From positions 54,947,249 to 55,011,248 of the forward strand of contig OZ038423.1 in the NCBI GenBank assembly GCA_964036155.1: 64,000 nt of DNA. Reading direction: 5' to 3'. Of the stretch, positions 23,060 to 35,700 are shown piece by piece. The translations under genes were made by a program, and so were the position numbers. The notes beneath the pieces are model-generated. The model was not told the origin of the DNA, ran no database searches, and saw only the letters and a list, made by a program, of their open reading frames with translations. Origin of the DNA: Diploscapter coronatus (taxonomy: Eukaryota > Nematoda > Chromadorea > Rhabditida > Rhabditidae). Within the stretch, counting starts at the first letter, position 1; each line of letters begins with the position of its first letter.

Positions 23060-23705
23060 CTATTTCTTGGTTGCACCCGCCGTGATCTTGGTGTAGCTGG
23101 TAGCCTTCTTGTATTCGAATTTCTTCGGGGGTGCAGCAGGCGCGGGCGGCTCGGCAGACTGAAAATCGTGGATTTGATTTTGGATCGAAGAAATGAGTTG
23201 GAATCAATTTTAGACGTTTCGTAATTGGACTATGAAGCTACTTTGAAATTTCCTATATCGAGATTTCGTGCATCCTTGATCACTTTATCAGGCAATTCGA
23301 TCATTTCAAACTCGTACCTTTGCCGGAGATGGCGCTGGAGCAACAGTGGGCGGGGTCTCCTTTGATTTCATGGCATTGGCCTAAAATGACAACCCAAGTT
23401 TTAGTCTTCTTCTTGACGATAATTTTTGAACGAAAGGCATTTGATAGTTCAGAATGTTATGCATCTTCAGCAATCTGGAAGCCATGAGACATTTATACAC
23501 GAGAAATGGGGAAATAGTGTGACAAAAGATGCCTTGCCCTACTAACTTCGCAATTTACCATGATGGTTTCGAGTTTTCCAAATAATCATCATTTTCTGTT
23601 CTTCCCCACCTTTTTGCCGAAGAGCTCTTCATCGATGTCGATGTCGTCCTTTCCGCTGCCACCGCCCATGGCATCAACGGGCACGAATGCAGATTTGTCG
23701 GCCAT
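23060..23705 (-). CDS. small acidic/Pro-rich protein, unknown function
   Basis: Three exons, 23610-23705, 23318-23380 and 23060-23158, all phase 0 and with good splice sites, give 85 residues. The N-terminus is hydrophilic with an acidic patch (DDIDIDEELFGKK), the middle is Ala/Pro rich (PPTVAPAPSPAK, PPAPAAPP), and the C-terminus is basic with Tyr (KKFEYKKATSYTK). There is no signal peptide or membrane segment; it is probably disordered. I do not recognise the family. The clean intron phases and codon use relative to the AT-rich flanks support a real gene. An AG lies 16 nt before the ATG but has a poor pyrimidine tract. Confidence 0.7.
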
Positions 23706-23721
23706 TGCTGCTGTTGCTGTG

Positions 23722-25300
23722 CTGAGTGATCAGATCTCTTGTCGTTCCAAGTCTGCAATTAACATCATCAGATCGTTCATTCTTGCATACTTCTTCTTCT
23801 TCTTGCAATTTCAATTTCACGAATTATTTCATAATTTTTCGTTTTTGCGCAGATTTCTATTCGCGAAATTTTCTCCCGTTTTTCGTGACTACAGTAACTT
23901 TCACTCTTTTATTGTGCTACATTCATGCGCACTGCATTAGTTTTTATTAATAATTTTCTATGCTAGATTCACGTCCATAAAAACGCATACTCAAGGTTTG
24001 TTAGTGCTCAGATCTACAAAACTCTCAGAGCTTCCACAATCTTCCTTCCTATAAGAACCTTCTTTCCACTGAGAAGTTCCTATAGAAAGGGTTCCGAGAG
24101 TTTAGTGGACCCGAACACAGAAAGCTCACAAAATCTTCGTGAAGTAGTTTATTTTTAGAAATGCCTGAAATTGCTCCAGAAAGAACCCAGAACTTGCAAT
24201 GAATGGCTGAGTTGACTGTGTAGCACGAAGTTGCGATGAACGGCTGTCAGGTGCGCAGGTGGCCTAAACAGGTGGATCATGATCATTCGACGGTCATAGC
24301 AATTTTCTTCGGTTCTCATATTTTTATTTTTTTTATTGATCACGAAAACTTGCGGAGAATTTCATGACGTTGATGAGGTCATCAAGACATTGAAATCTTT
24401 TTTCAAGCTTTTCTTCATTTTTACGATTTTCTAGCCACGCTTACCTCTCGGCGGCGTTCAGTCGCAAGTAATGACTTGATCTGATCGAGATAATAACGGC
24501 AACCGTTTATGCATTCATTCATTCGAAATGCTAATTTTCACGCCATTCACAGCGTTTTTTCTTCATTTTTCGCATCGAGTTTGTTTTCAAAATTGCGTGC
24601 AATGCATTATTTTAAATCTAGCGTAAATTTGACGCACTCATGAAATTTCATCTATTCACAACTACATAAACATCACGACGTAAATATCATGTTTCAGAGT
24701 TTCAAATACCTTTTTTGTTATTTTTATACCAAGCCGTCAAAAGTGTAATTGGAAAAAGATTCAAAACTTCTATTTCCATCATGAGTCCAATGGGCCAAAC
24801 GATTTCGATATTTTGGAAATCGCTTTCTATTTCTATTTCAAATTTACCCTCCAAGAATTTCGATTTCGAATATGATTTTCTTTCCTCCTGTCTTTCCTAT
24901 CACTTGCCCTACGATTTTTCAGCCAACTTGATTCATATTTTTAAGATTTTAATTCCTGAATCTTCATTCACATTTCATTGCTGATTACATTACTCACTCT
25001 CTTCATGCTTCTCGAAAGTTCTTATAAAATATTTCGTTAGGACACCAAAATCTTCACAACACGACAAGAAATAACAAAATCCTAAATAGGTACGTTTCTA
25101 AAAATATTTAGTACGCATGTACACATTGCTTCTGTGTATATAGAGTTGTTGTTCATTTATGATTCCACATGCATCTAACAACCAGGTTTTCATCAAATAA
25201 TTCTGACACAAAGTTATGTATTTGACTATGATGAGAAACACGAAATAATCAGCTAAAGGTACAAATAAAAATAACGACCGAGATACAAAATAAAAACAGA
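23722..25300. other. spacer without recognisable gene
   Basis: Between the 85-residue gene's 5' end and the FLP gene's 3' end. It contains a fold-back repeat at 24.0 kb and otherwise AT-rich unique-looking sequence with short chance ORFs only. Confidence 0.4.
24018..24104. repeat. small fold-back repeat
   Basis: Outer arms AAACTCTC/GAGAGTTT and inner arms CCTTCCTATAAGAACCTTCT with its imperfect complement. No target duplication is evident. Confidence 0.45.
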
Positions 25301-26016
25301 AAATTCTTTATTATTTAGTGTTGACTGGATTCAGCGATGGAGAATGACCGATGCAGTTTGCAGTTTGAGTGACGAGAGAGGAAGAGTGGGATACACGAAT
25401 GTGTGAATGTGCTCTGTGCCAAGTGGAGAGATAGGATACCACGATTTTTCGGATCAAACGAGATCAGGATTCAAGATCAAACAATTCAAGAAATACAAAC
25501 TATTACTTATTGCTTATGCAATTCCCGAAACTTGCATCTAATGACTAAGCAAATATTCATGCAAGAATATTTTCCATCATTGGAGAGAAGAAAGTTGAAT
25601 ACACGATCTTTTCTCTTTTCAACTTTAGAGAATATTCGAGCACGGCTATTTGCTCTTTTCTTCACTAGAGAATTCAGGAAATTACAGAAGCTCTTATTAA
25701 ATTATTAATTAATAACAATTAACTACTACGCACAATTGGATGTTTGGCAAAGACGGAAAAGTCGATACTTTGGCCGCTACGTTGAAATTCGGAAATGGGA
25801 AATTGCACAGGTGAATAATTGATGAGACTCGTTCCTAGTGATGAATTTAATGAATGAAATGAGATGAAATTTGAGAGATTTGATAAGGAATAAGGTAACC
25901 AATGGGTGAGTTGAATGATTGTTGGACCGGAGATCGAACGGTTCAGTTTGGTGATGGATGACGAAGTCAGAAGATGGAACTGCTGGCTTCATGGGCTGAG
26001 ATCTCGATTAATTCAA

Positions 26017-27685
26017 TCACTTCCTGCCGAATCTAGAAGAAATCTTGTGATTTATTTGGGAAGAATGTACTTTCTATAGGAAGAAAAATGAAAGAAAACG
26101 TCAATCTTTGAGAATTAGGTAGAGTGAAAAAACAAGTTTAGGAAAGAGGCATATCAATTGATATGCTTTGTTCATCGTGACGTCTCTAACTTCAAAACTA
26201 TTTTCAATTTTTTTACCAAGATGATAAAATGGCATGAAGAAACATTATTCCAATTAACAGATTCTGATAACTTATTCGATGGTCCATTACTTATGTCAAA
26301 TCGAAACTAATAATATTGTAGTCGTCCAGTAAACTGAATTGATCACTTCCAAAATTAGTGGTGCAAATTGGCATACGACTAATCGCACATTGCATTGAGA
26401 GGGGGTATAAATAGCGTCAGAATAGAGCAATACACCTCTCATTTTCCACCTACAAATCATTATTGGATGTTGCGCTCTGATGATCGCTAATGACGATACG
26501 GAGCGTGGCTATTTATACCCCCTCTCGATGCAAAAGTTCAAGTAGTCGTATGCCAATTTGCACCACTAATTCTGAGAGTGATCAATGTGTCGGATGGCTA
26601 CAATATTTGCGGCGCTATAACTTGGATTATTTCTGTGAAATCGCGATATAGAAGGGTCGATAAGATAGACAACGCAGAAGTTCGTGGAAAAATCCAATTT
26701 TCTAACATTATTGATGCGAGTTTTATCAGGATTAAAGTCTTTAATTGAAAGAAAAAGCTTACCTAACAAAACTCTGAGCACGTTTTTCTGGCCTGTAGAA
26801 GCTGTCGTCTGACGATCGCTTGCCGAATCTCACGAAGGATTGTGCTTTCTTCTGGGGTGCATCAAATAAGTTACCTAAGTTTACATATATTAGTCGAATG
26901 TTTAGAAAATTGGCTCACTTTCTTGGAATTGGCTCAAAAATCGTTGCGTATCCCTGGGAACAATAATATCGTACACGCCATAAGGCTCTGATAAGGAGGC
27001 CAAGTTTGAATAGGCTGAAAATATTAAAATTTAATCTGACTGATCATATAATCATGTACAAGATATGGAAAATGTCTTTGCTCCGGTTAAGCTCGAACGA
27101 CTTGATAATTGAGGTTGTAAGTTCAAATACACTGATTTGAATTTCATGACACATGACATTTGTTGGTAGCTAGGATATGAAAAAGCCGAAAATAATGTCA
27201 AAGAATTTGTACACATTCACGTGCGTTAATTTTTGAGCTAGACTTGAAGGAAAGACTTTTTCCACACCCCGTAGGATATGACATGATGTTGTGATTTTTT
27301 CAGAAGTGATTTTCGATGACACCCACATGAAGTTAAGATCTAGTTGAAGTATTTTCTTCTTAAACCTAATTGAGGTCGATTGCATCCTCTTTTCAATTTT
27401 AGTTACAAGACGAATATATTTTCCAAAGTAACTTTTCATTAATTAAATGGATACATGGCTGATCTTTTACTTATAGTCGCACGAGTTTTCTTACTGCAAC
27501 ATTATTATTCAAGATTAGATGAAATCTTAGCGGTACTTAGAAGAGAAAGGAAAGCTATTTGGATTCTAAGCGCTCTGCATAGATTTGACCTAACCTTTCT
27601 CTTGTGTCTCAGCCACTGCAGCTACAACGATCTGAACAGCCAACAGACAGGAAAGCACGGCAGCGAGCAGCTGAATGCTGTTCAT
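26017..27685 (-). CDS. FMRFamide-like neuropeptide precursor (FLP-16-like)
   Basis: Secreted prohormone giving amidated RFamide peptides that act on neurons and muscle through GPCRs. Four exons, 27595-27685, 26919-27014, 26763-26874 and 26017-26032, in phase, give 104 residues. Residues 1-25 are a signal peptide (MNSIQLLAAVLSCLLAV). A spacer follows, then KK-AQSFVRF-G-KR, an acidic spacer SSDDSFYRPE, KR-AQSFVRF-G-RK and the stop. Both copies have dibasic cleavage sites and the Gly amide donor. The second copy is split by an intron in the Arg codon, so the last exon carries only FGRK. AQ(T/S)FVRF-amide is characteristic of nematode flp-16; C. elegans has AQTFVRF and GQTFVRF copies. An acceptor (CCTTTCAG) lies 13 nt before the ATG. 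A 0.25 kb fold-back element sits in intron 3. Confidence 0.88.
26338..26586. mobile_element. 249-bp fold-back MITE in FLP intron 3
   Basis: Inverted arms of about 60-70 bp run from ATTGATCACT inward through TTAGTGGTGCAAATTGGCAT to a GAGGGGGTATAAATAG block, so a TATA-like motif occurs once on each strand. The loop is about 110 nt. No clear target duplication and no ORF. Confidence 0.75.
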
Positions 27686-27698
27686 CTTGTGGGGGTAC

Positions 27699-27700
27699 CT
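27699..27700 (-). promoter_or_regulatory. probable trans-splice acceptor, FLP gene
   Basis: Minus-strand TTTCCTTTCAG defines a 13-nt leader before the precursor ATG. Confidence 0.4.
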
Positions 27701-29390
27701 GAAAGGAAAACACTTCATCAAACGGAAAATAAGCCATCATCGAGTTGTTGCGTAATACGAATGAGATCAAAGCTGTTGTTAGTTGAGTTCAGCTTTTCAT
27801 GAGTATGAACCTTGAAACTCGAAGCTTGTTTCAGATCTTCGTTGCTCTGACGAACTGCTCGAGAAAATATCACTTCTAATGGGAATTAGGAGAACAAGCC
27901 TTGATGATAATCGAGTGTTCAACTGCACAAAGATCTACAGACAAAAGATGACAATTGGAAATGCGAAATGTCGAATTACGAGAGCACTAATCATGGGGAG
28001 AAGGAGGGCAAGCAGTTGAAGTATTCGATTCGGAAGAATATTCGGGTTTCTGTGCAAATTCGACTTACGAAAATAGAGAAATTTGAGAAGCCACGCGCTT
28101 CTGCTCTTGTATCTTGGCATGTATTCTTTTGCCGCTCTTCTCTCAAATTGTGAAGGAACTTTGTGTGGAGGAACAGAATAGCAACAGAGTTTGTGCGCTT
28201 CCTTTTCTGGGCGAAATGACATTCTGCAGAAATGAAAAGGGCAATCAGCTTCAAAGAGACGTGGTGTGAATCTGTAGAAATTATGTGAAACAAGAAGGGA
28301 GAGAGATTTGAGGAAAGGGCAGAACGTCATTGGAGGAGGAAGGAAAAGCGATTGGGGAATGACGACGAGGGTGGAATATGGAGATGAAGGTGAAGAGAAG
28401 ATGGAGGGAAAGAGCAAACGAGGCAGAACTGATTCTGACTATGATTTACACGACCAACTGCAGAATGCGAAACGAGATGACTGCAGAGGGGATTTACGTG
28501 AGCACACGTGCATAATTGATACGAAAACGCATAATTGACTTTGGAAAATAATATATAGCGCGGCATAGAGCAATAAAGTGAGGATATTGGTTAGATCCCG
28601 ATTTGTTAGGGTCTGTTCAGGATATTTTATTTTCGATAGCGATGAACTATAATTTAACTTCATATAGTGTCGTGGAAAATGCTGAAAGCAATTGAAGTAT
28701 GACTATACTAGACATTAGACTAGCTCGTTTGCCACAGGCCGTCATGACAAGCGTCTTGTACACTTTCAACTAGCATTTAGCCTTGAAGATCTATGGGAAT
28801 TTAGCTAATCTGTTCATGATAATTCGTTTTGCAATCCGTTTCAAACAACATGTTCCCTCTATTTTTATCTCGGCTGCATTCTTCCGAAACAAAAATGCAA
28901 ACTCCATTCTCGCTTTCGGTCTTAATTTTATTTTGAATCAAACTGACTTCTACTTAAAAAGTTAAATCTAAACTCTTCAGCCTTATTGCAAAATAACAAC
29001 ATTCTTCTCAATCACTTCAGTTTTCACATCCCAAGAAATCATTACAATTACTATTCCGGACGCATTAATTCAAGTCCCCATCACTTGCATACCATTAACT
29101 ATTGATATTTTGCCATTGCATACAAAAAGAAGCTTTCTTTAGAAGAACGAACTGAGTTGGTTATGACAAGAAAACCTTTGTCGGAGTCGTATAGAATATA
29201 AACCCAGATTAGGATTTAAGAATTGGAACAAAAATCGGAATTTGCGCGCCGAAATGAATCAGAATAGACGTCTAGCAATTGTTGTTCACAAATGATATGA
29301 TAGAAATTTTATCTTGCCTCTTATCTAGGACTTTTCTGATTTGAAAAAAATAGAACCAAAACCAAACCAACATAGTTGGACCTCCTAAAC

Positions 29391-29451
29391 CGGGGGTATG
29401 CGGAATTCCGATTCCGAATGTTTCAAAATTCAAATTCCGGACACATCCCTG
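29391..29451. mobile_element. short hAT-type MITE, 61 bp
   Basis: Ends CGGGGGTATGCGGAATTCCG and reverse CAGGGATGTGTCCGGAATTT. Flanks TCCTAAAC and CCCTGAAC match at 6 of 8 positions. Its core CGGAATTCCGATTCCG is shared with the copy at 42.06 kb. Confidence 0.5.
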
Positions 29452-29732
29452 CCCTGAACCAAACCGAAACAATGAAAGATAAAATTCATATAGTGTTTGG
29501 ACCAGTTCATAAAATTCGGAGAACGGCCACTGCGCACCAAAGTTATTTCTGGTATGTCACTGCGAACCAAGGTAATAAATTCATAGAAGGAATCATGTAT
29601 AGGGGACTACATGTCTTGCCATTACAAGTTTAGGTATTTCAAGCATCATAAAATCGTACGTATCAAACCACCGCTAAAATGTGGTATGATTATGCAAATT
29701 ACAACCGAAATTTTAGGATATTATAGAAAAGA

Positions 29733-29791
29733 GAGATAGGATAGGAGTAGGTAGGCAGGGGTGGGGGTAGAGGGTAAGGTAAGGCAGGATG
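29733..29791 (+). repeat. G-rich tract
   Basis: Runs such as GGCAGGGGTGGGGGTAGAGGG occur on the plus strand in an AT-rich background. It could form a G-quadruplex; no gene is nearby. Confidence 0.35.
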
Positions 29792-32700
29792 GATTTAAGT
29801 AAAATCGCAAAATTACTTCAAAATACCTTCTAACCTTCATTAACTTATTTGTATATACTTGCCAGTAGACAGGTTTCGATACTTTCATTCCGATGCCAGA
29901 TGCCTAACATAATAATTTGATCATCCTCAAAAGAAAGCGATCGTGTCGCTGCGTCGTAATTTGTCAAGCGCGAAATTCCCCTTTGTGACACGATATTTTT
30001 CGACCTGATTGATGTCAGCACAACAATGGCGATGTTCGAGTCTGACGCCCTGCTCTGTTTCTGCTCCACATTCGCTCTGCAGCTATGCATTCACAATGTC
30101 TTCAATGCCTTTCACAACCACGCCACAGGGCAACTCCCCCTCTTCTTCGCTTCCCTTCCATCTCGTCCCTCCATTAACCAATTCGAATATTTCACTCCTT
30201 GCCCTGCCCTTTCCCTACATCTCCCAATGTTTTCAGTCCAAAGGTCATTTTCATTTGCAAACATTCCTTTCTCTTTCCCCTAGCCAATCCCATCCTATCT
30301 ATTCCGCTGAAATCCTACCCCCATCTTGACTATCCATTTTCATCATATCGTTTTTATCCGACACAATAAACTTGTATACAAAAACATTGTGATCAAATAT
30401 GGAAATGGGGAGGAAGCATAAAGAATTCTGAAGGCTCTAACTGAAAATACACACACACGCCGGAAGGAAGCCGATAATAAGAAGCGGAAGGAGGAAATGA
30501 AAAGGGGGTGATTATGATAAATGGGTGATAACGACGATTTCTCTTCGAACGGAAAAAAGAAACCTAATGAGTGTAAGATGTTGCGATCATTAGCGAGCTA
30601 TTAACGAAAAATGAAGAAAATAGGTGTTAAAAGTGTAAAGAATGAATGAAATTGAATATAATCCGGGGTCGACGACGATACTCTGAAAATAGGCATGCAC
30701 GTGTATTGAATAGAGTCTTGACAAGACAACCAGTCTGCGCTTGCCACACTATGAACACCTGCAAATCTGTGCTTGTTCAAGCAGATCTGGATTTCGAAAG
30801 ATTCGAGAATTTCCATTTAAAGTGTGAATGAAGTGGAAATAGCCAGAGATATTTCCGAAAGCCTGCCTCAGCAGTTTGGCCGGTCCATTGCCTCGAGCTC
30901 GAAGTCTTCCGTTTTCTAATCCCAAATCTCCCTAATCTCACACTATTCCACTCATTTTAAATCCTAATGAGATACTGACAGCTGCTGAACAAATTATATA
31001 AATGAAAATGAAGAGGAGAGGAAATGGAAATGCAATTCCTAATACGGTGAAATATCACTGCACGTCAACTTGTCACCAAAAATCGAAAACACGAAGGACA
31101 AGCGGGAGTGCTAGAAATTCAGAATTTGATTCTCAATTCTTCTAATTCGAGGAAAAGATTCCGAGAAGTTAAAATAAAATCACGATTTTGGTTGACAATC
31201 TAGAAACGACAAAACAATATGACACATGATATAAGCGATAGCATAAGAAAGACATATCCTTCTTATACAAAAATCCAATTTCGCATATGTCATATAGTCG
31301 TACTGTTTCCAAATTGCTATCTCCGTTTTATTTTTGGATGTCAATTTCGATTCTGATTTTGTCAAATTAAAATTGTCATTATCTCTAGAGGATAAGACAA
31401 AGTCTAATAATAAGCTATTGCAAATAAGCGTTATCATTTTCTTCTAAAGGCTATAGATGCTACCAAAGTAGTGAAGGTATTTCCGAGTTTTTTTCAGTTA
31501 AAGCTCGTCAAATTAATGCAAAGATTCGAATGAAATTTAGTAATTCTATTCGAAGATAGGAAATTGTACGTGAATATCATGACATTCGAGCAAATTGATT
31601 GAAAGCCAACACCAAACTGCAAGGTCTCTAAAATTCATCTGCTTATAAAATCGTTGCCGCCAATTTATTTACAAGAACTGATATGCCCCTTAAAACCATG
31701 AATTATAACTAGGAATGAGGATGGAATTGAAAACGAAGTTATCGTTAGAATCTGACTAACTTCATAATTTTCGAACTGAAATTTCTACTTAAAATTATGA
31801 ATGAAATTTTTGACAATACTTCAGCTATTTTTTACTCTGAAACGCCCTGAATTTCAGCGAAAATGCATATTCTAGTAGCTAAAATGTCTTTTTGTTTAAA
31901 TGTGGTGCCATCTGATCAATTATGGACCAAATTAAGAAGTACATCTCGAAATAATCCAATTTCAATTTCGAATGTTTTCGGAATTATAGCATTGCGTGGG
32001 ACCGCTGATAGAATTCGACCAACTTCCGCAACTTGTTGGGAAAATCCTTTCCGATTTCGAATTTAAAATTTTCGGAACGCCATTTCTCTTCCGATTTTTT
32101 AAATTCAATTCTATCCCATCATAGAGTGCTCCTATTTTTAGCAAAACCTCAAAAATGACGAGCTCTAAATCCATTTTCTCATTTAAAAGAATATTTAGCG
32201 TTGGCAAAATGGTAACAGCTTTAAACAGATAAAATTATTTTAAACGGAGGGTAAAATGTATTCAGATCGAAAGAATGCCATAATCTATGTTTGAAAGTTT
32301 AGCTATTAGGTCGGTTAGAAAGTTTTATATCATATCTTCTTGACTTTTGCAAATGTTTCTAATGTTTCAATCAAATGACATGATTATCGCTGCCTAATAT
32401 AATTTGAGCTGAGGAAAAGTGTTGCAACACTAAATTTCTAATTTTTCCTAAAGTGTTATACTCAGCCGATCTCCCTGATCACTTACATACATATTCCATA
32501 TTGTATGTCCTAAATGTTCCAAAAGTTTCAACCGGATTCAATTTATTTTGGAAGAACTGAAAATGTTCTTTAGTTTCTATCGTGTTCACAGATCCGACTG
32601 TGATTTTAAAAATCATATCTCTTTCAGAATAAGTCGAACTAAGTTGAAATATCGAGAATATTTAGGGCATACAATGTGGGATGTGCATGCTTGTAAGTAT

Positions 32701-35700
32701 TCGATCCGATTGCTTCAATCTAGCTCAGGAACAAGTTGGAAATTAGATGTCGTAGGACTTTTTCCGCAGCCCAATGTCTATTTTTGGCAAGTGATACTTC
32801 TCTCTAGATAACACAACCTACAAAGTTTAGACATTTTAGTAAAACAGCTTCTGTCTAGAACTTTCCGAACAACCTAATATAATAGTGAAATTTAAAAGTT
32901 ATAGCAATAAGATATAGTAGAAAGTCGACTCTACAAGTTACACAACACAGATTTGCAACGAAATTGCCTCCAGTAAATTATTTATCACTGTAAACTAGAA
33001 AGTGTTAGATATGACGATTCGTTGCTACACACGACGGTAACCAAAGACGCTAATGAAATTTCCACACAAGAGTGAAATGGAATTATGCATGAAGTCAAAA
33101 GTTGGAAGAGAAAAAATCGACAATGTAATTCAAGATCTGTGGCCTCATTTCCACAGATCTAGCGAATTGAAAGAACACTGATCACTTGAAATTGAGTCTA
33201 TCTCCCATATTTAGCCAAAGCATACACCGTTCCTATGTTTAAATTCGGAAAATTACATGTATGAAGACACAAATATGTGGGTAATTGGCAGTGTTGAAGC
33301 AGGAACGAGACGGACAAGGAAATGGACAGAATTGTGATTTAGTTCCCCAAATGTCCAATTTTCAAAATCTCAAATTGCGTTTCGTCAATGGCTTCAAGTG
33401 GAACAGCAAATAGGAGATGTGCTGCGAGGATTCGGATTCCCGAAATGGATGATTTGTGTTGCCAATTTAATTCGACACGCACATCCAAATGAAGGAATGG
33501 GGGATGTGAAAGGCAAATTGAGCGAGGGCGTGTCGAAGGGAGGGAGTAGAGGGGAAGGTGATTCTGATTCGAATTGAGCTGAGCTGAAATAGGTAAATAC
33601 CCGGTGCAGCATAAATAGGTACACTTCTATTGCAGTCAGGAATAGGATAGGAAAAGGGAAGGAGAAGAAGTGACGGGAGAAGTGGGCAGAGACCCGCCCG
33701 ACCCGCTCTCCAGAACTGAACGAAAGAACGACTGAGGCGCAGGGCAAGCGCGAATAAAGGAGTGAAATGAAGCGGAGCAGTCAAATAAACCGATTGCTGC
33801 TCAGGGGGGAATGGATGACTAAATGAGGGAATGAGTGAATTACTCGCTTCACCTGTCGGAGCTTTGAAGAAATTAAAGAAACGCATAGGCTGAGGCAAAG
33901 TGCAGCTGCAAAAATGAGTTATACAAAATGCGCCTAACTGCATGATTTCTTCTGACTCAAGCAACCACCCTCGTCTGATGACTTTGATATTTCCAAATCA
34001 TGATAAAATTGTGTTATCATCGGTCAAAATGACGCCATACAACCCATTCGCATCCGAAATAAAACGACGACTATTTTCTGATTAGGGGATGGCCTATTAG
34101 AAGCCTGACTGCCTGTGCTGTGCAGGAATACTCGACTACTACACAAAGGAGAATAAGAAAAGTGGAATGGAATGGAAAAGTGAGGAAATGAGAGCAGAGG
34201 AGAATGAGAATGTCGAATAAAGAAGAGAAATAACAAATTATTTATGAGATTTCTCGTGCACACAATTCAACATGTAAAGGCGAAAACGTCTTAGCGTCCT
34301 TCTCTCAACACTATACTCATTCGGTCCTCCGTCCTCTGCCTATGTCGTGGAATCAAGATACACTTGTCGAAATAAAAGATGAGTGGAAAGATCGAGATGT
34401 AGCAGGCACAATTCCCCGCGGTTGATTAGACTCTTTATGGCGCGAATTTACGATCGAAAGAACAAAGAAGCAGACCGAATATAGACGGAATTTGACGAAA
34501 TTTAATTCATAGAATGACGAAAAACACGACAAGAATGCAAAGTATCACATAACTTGGCAAATTCGTTTGATTGGAAGATGGAAAATGAGCAATTTGTCAG
34601 AAATAGATGAGCAATAAATAAAAAAAAACAGAATTCGAAAATATGAAATGACGCATGCAAAAACTTCGGATATGCAGTAGATATACAAATAAAAGATTGT
34701 GTAGATCAGAAAGTTCTGTTCGCTTGCTCTTCATGTTTTCACCAACTAAAAGTAATTAAAAACTAGCCCAAAAGGTTCCTCAGAATTTCATAGATCATCA
34801 TGGCAAGCAAATAATTTCGCAATATTTAATCAATCTAAAAGGGAAATAAATTTATAAATGAGTTCAAATATTCTCATGATCTGTGAAAGAGTTTTCTTTC
34901 ACGAACGCTTATTTCTAGATACCACAAGTAAGGATACAATAGGTACGAAGAAGCAAAAATACTAAAAAAAAACTAGACGAAAAACAGCTGCAATGGCAAA
35001 GTGGCGTCATTTCTCTCTGAAAACTGCGTGCCGTTTGCCTATGAATGGAATTGGCCTGAATCAGAGCAGAGGGAGCGCAACGAAGTTTACCTCGCCTCAG
35101 GGAGCAGTCATCAAAATAAGTAGAAATAGTGGGCGAGACAACGAAACGACCAATTTCGACGTTTTCATAGTCGATTTGAGCAGTACAACGATCAAATAAG
35201 ACATTGCATTACTTATGAATATGAATTGGAATTGACAAAAAGGATAGAAGGAATGCAAAGGTGCATGGGGAGGAAGAAGAGGAGGAGGGAAAAAGTGGAG
35301 ACGAGGCAGGACTGCCATTTTTGTAATCAGTCAAATGTAAAGCATTCACACGAAAGTTATTCTCTTCAAGGCTAACAAACATATTCACTGTGCATAGTTT
35401 GCACTGTACTGCATTGATTAAACATCAGCCAGATGAGATGAAATATACATAGAAACCAGCCTAAATACAAAGCTCAGTCAGGTAGTTTGCATCACTTCCC
35501 ATTTTAGGCCTCATTAAATCATGCGACACACAGGAATAAGTTGACTGATATCATGGAGATGCAGGAATAGAAGCGAGCATGTGCAACTAATTAAAGCCTA
35601 TGTGGGTTGTGGGTTGATGTGACAGAATTGAATAAGTTATGCATACAAATCATGCCATTTTCACCGACTTGCAATTCAATTCCGGCTTATTATGAGATCG

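Noticed and set aside
27061..27150. tRNA-like words (CCGGTTAAG, AAGTTCAAATAC) on the plus strand
   Set aside because: The acceptor, anticodon and T stems do not pair; only isolated box-like words match.
27935..28417. 160-codon minus-strand ORF
   Set aside because: Ser/Phe-rich, overlaps other open frames in the same purine-rich tract, and no homologue is recognised.
30640..30800. Minus-strand open segment with IVWQAQTGCLVKTL resembling a WD40 strand
   Set aside because: A single strand-length match, no GH or WD repeats, no convincing neighbouring exons; probably chance.
33394..33964. Overlapping minus-strand ORFs of 117 and 165 codons
   Set aside because: Low-complexity Ser/Phe/Pro translation of a purine-rich strand in two frames; no splice context or domain.
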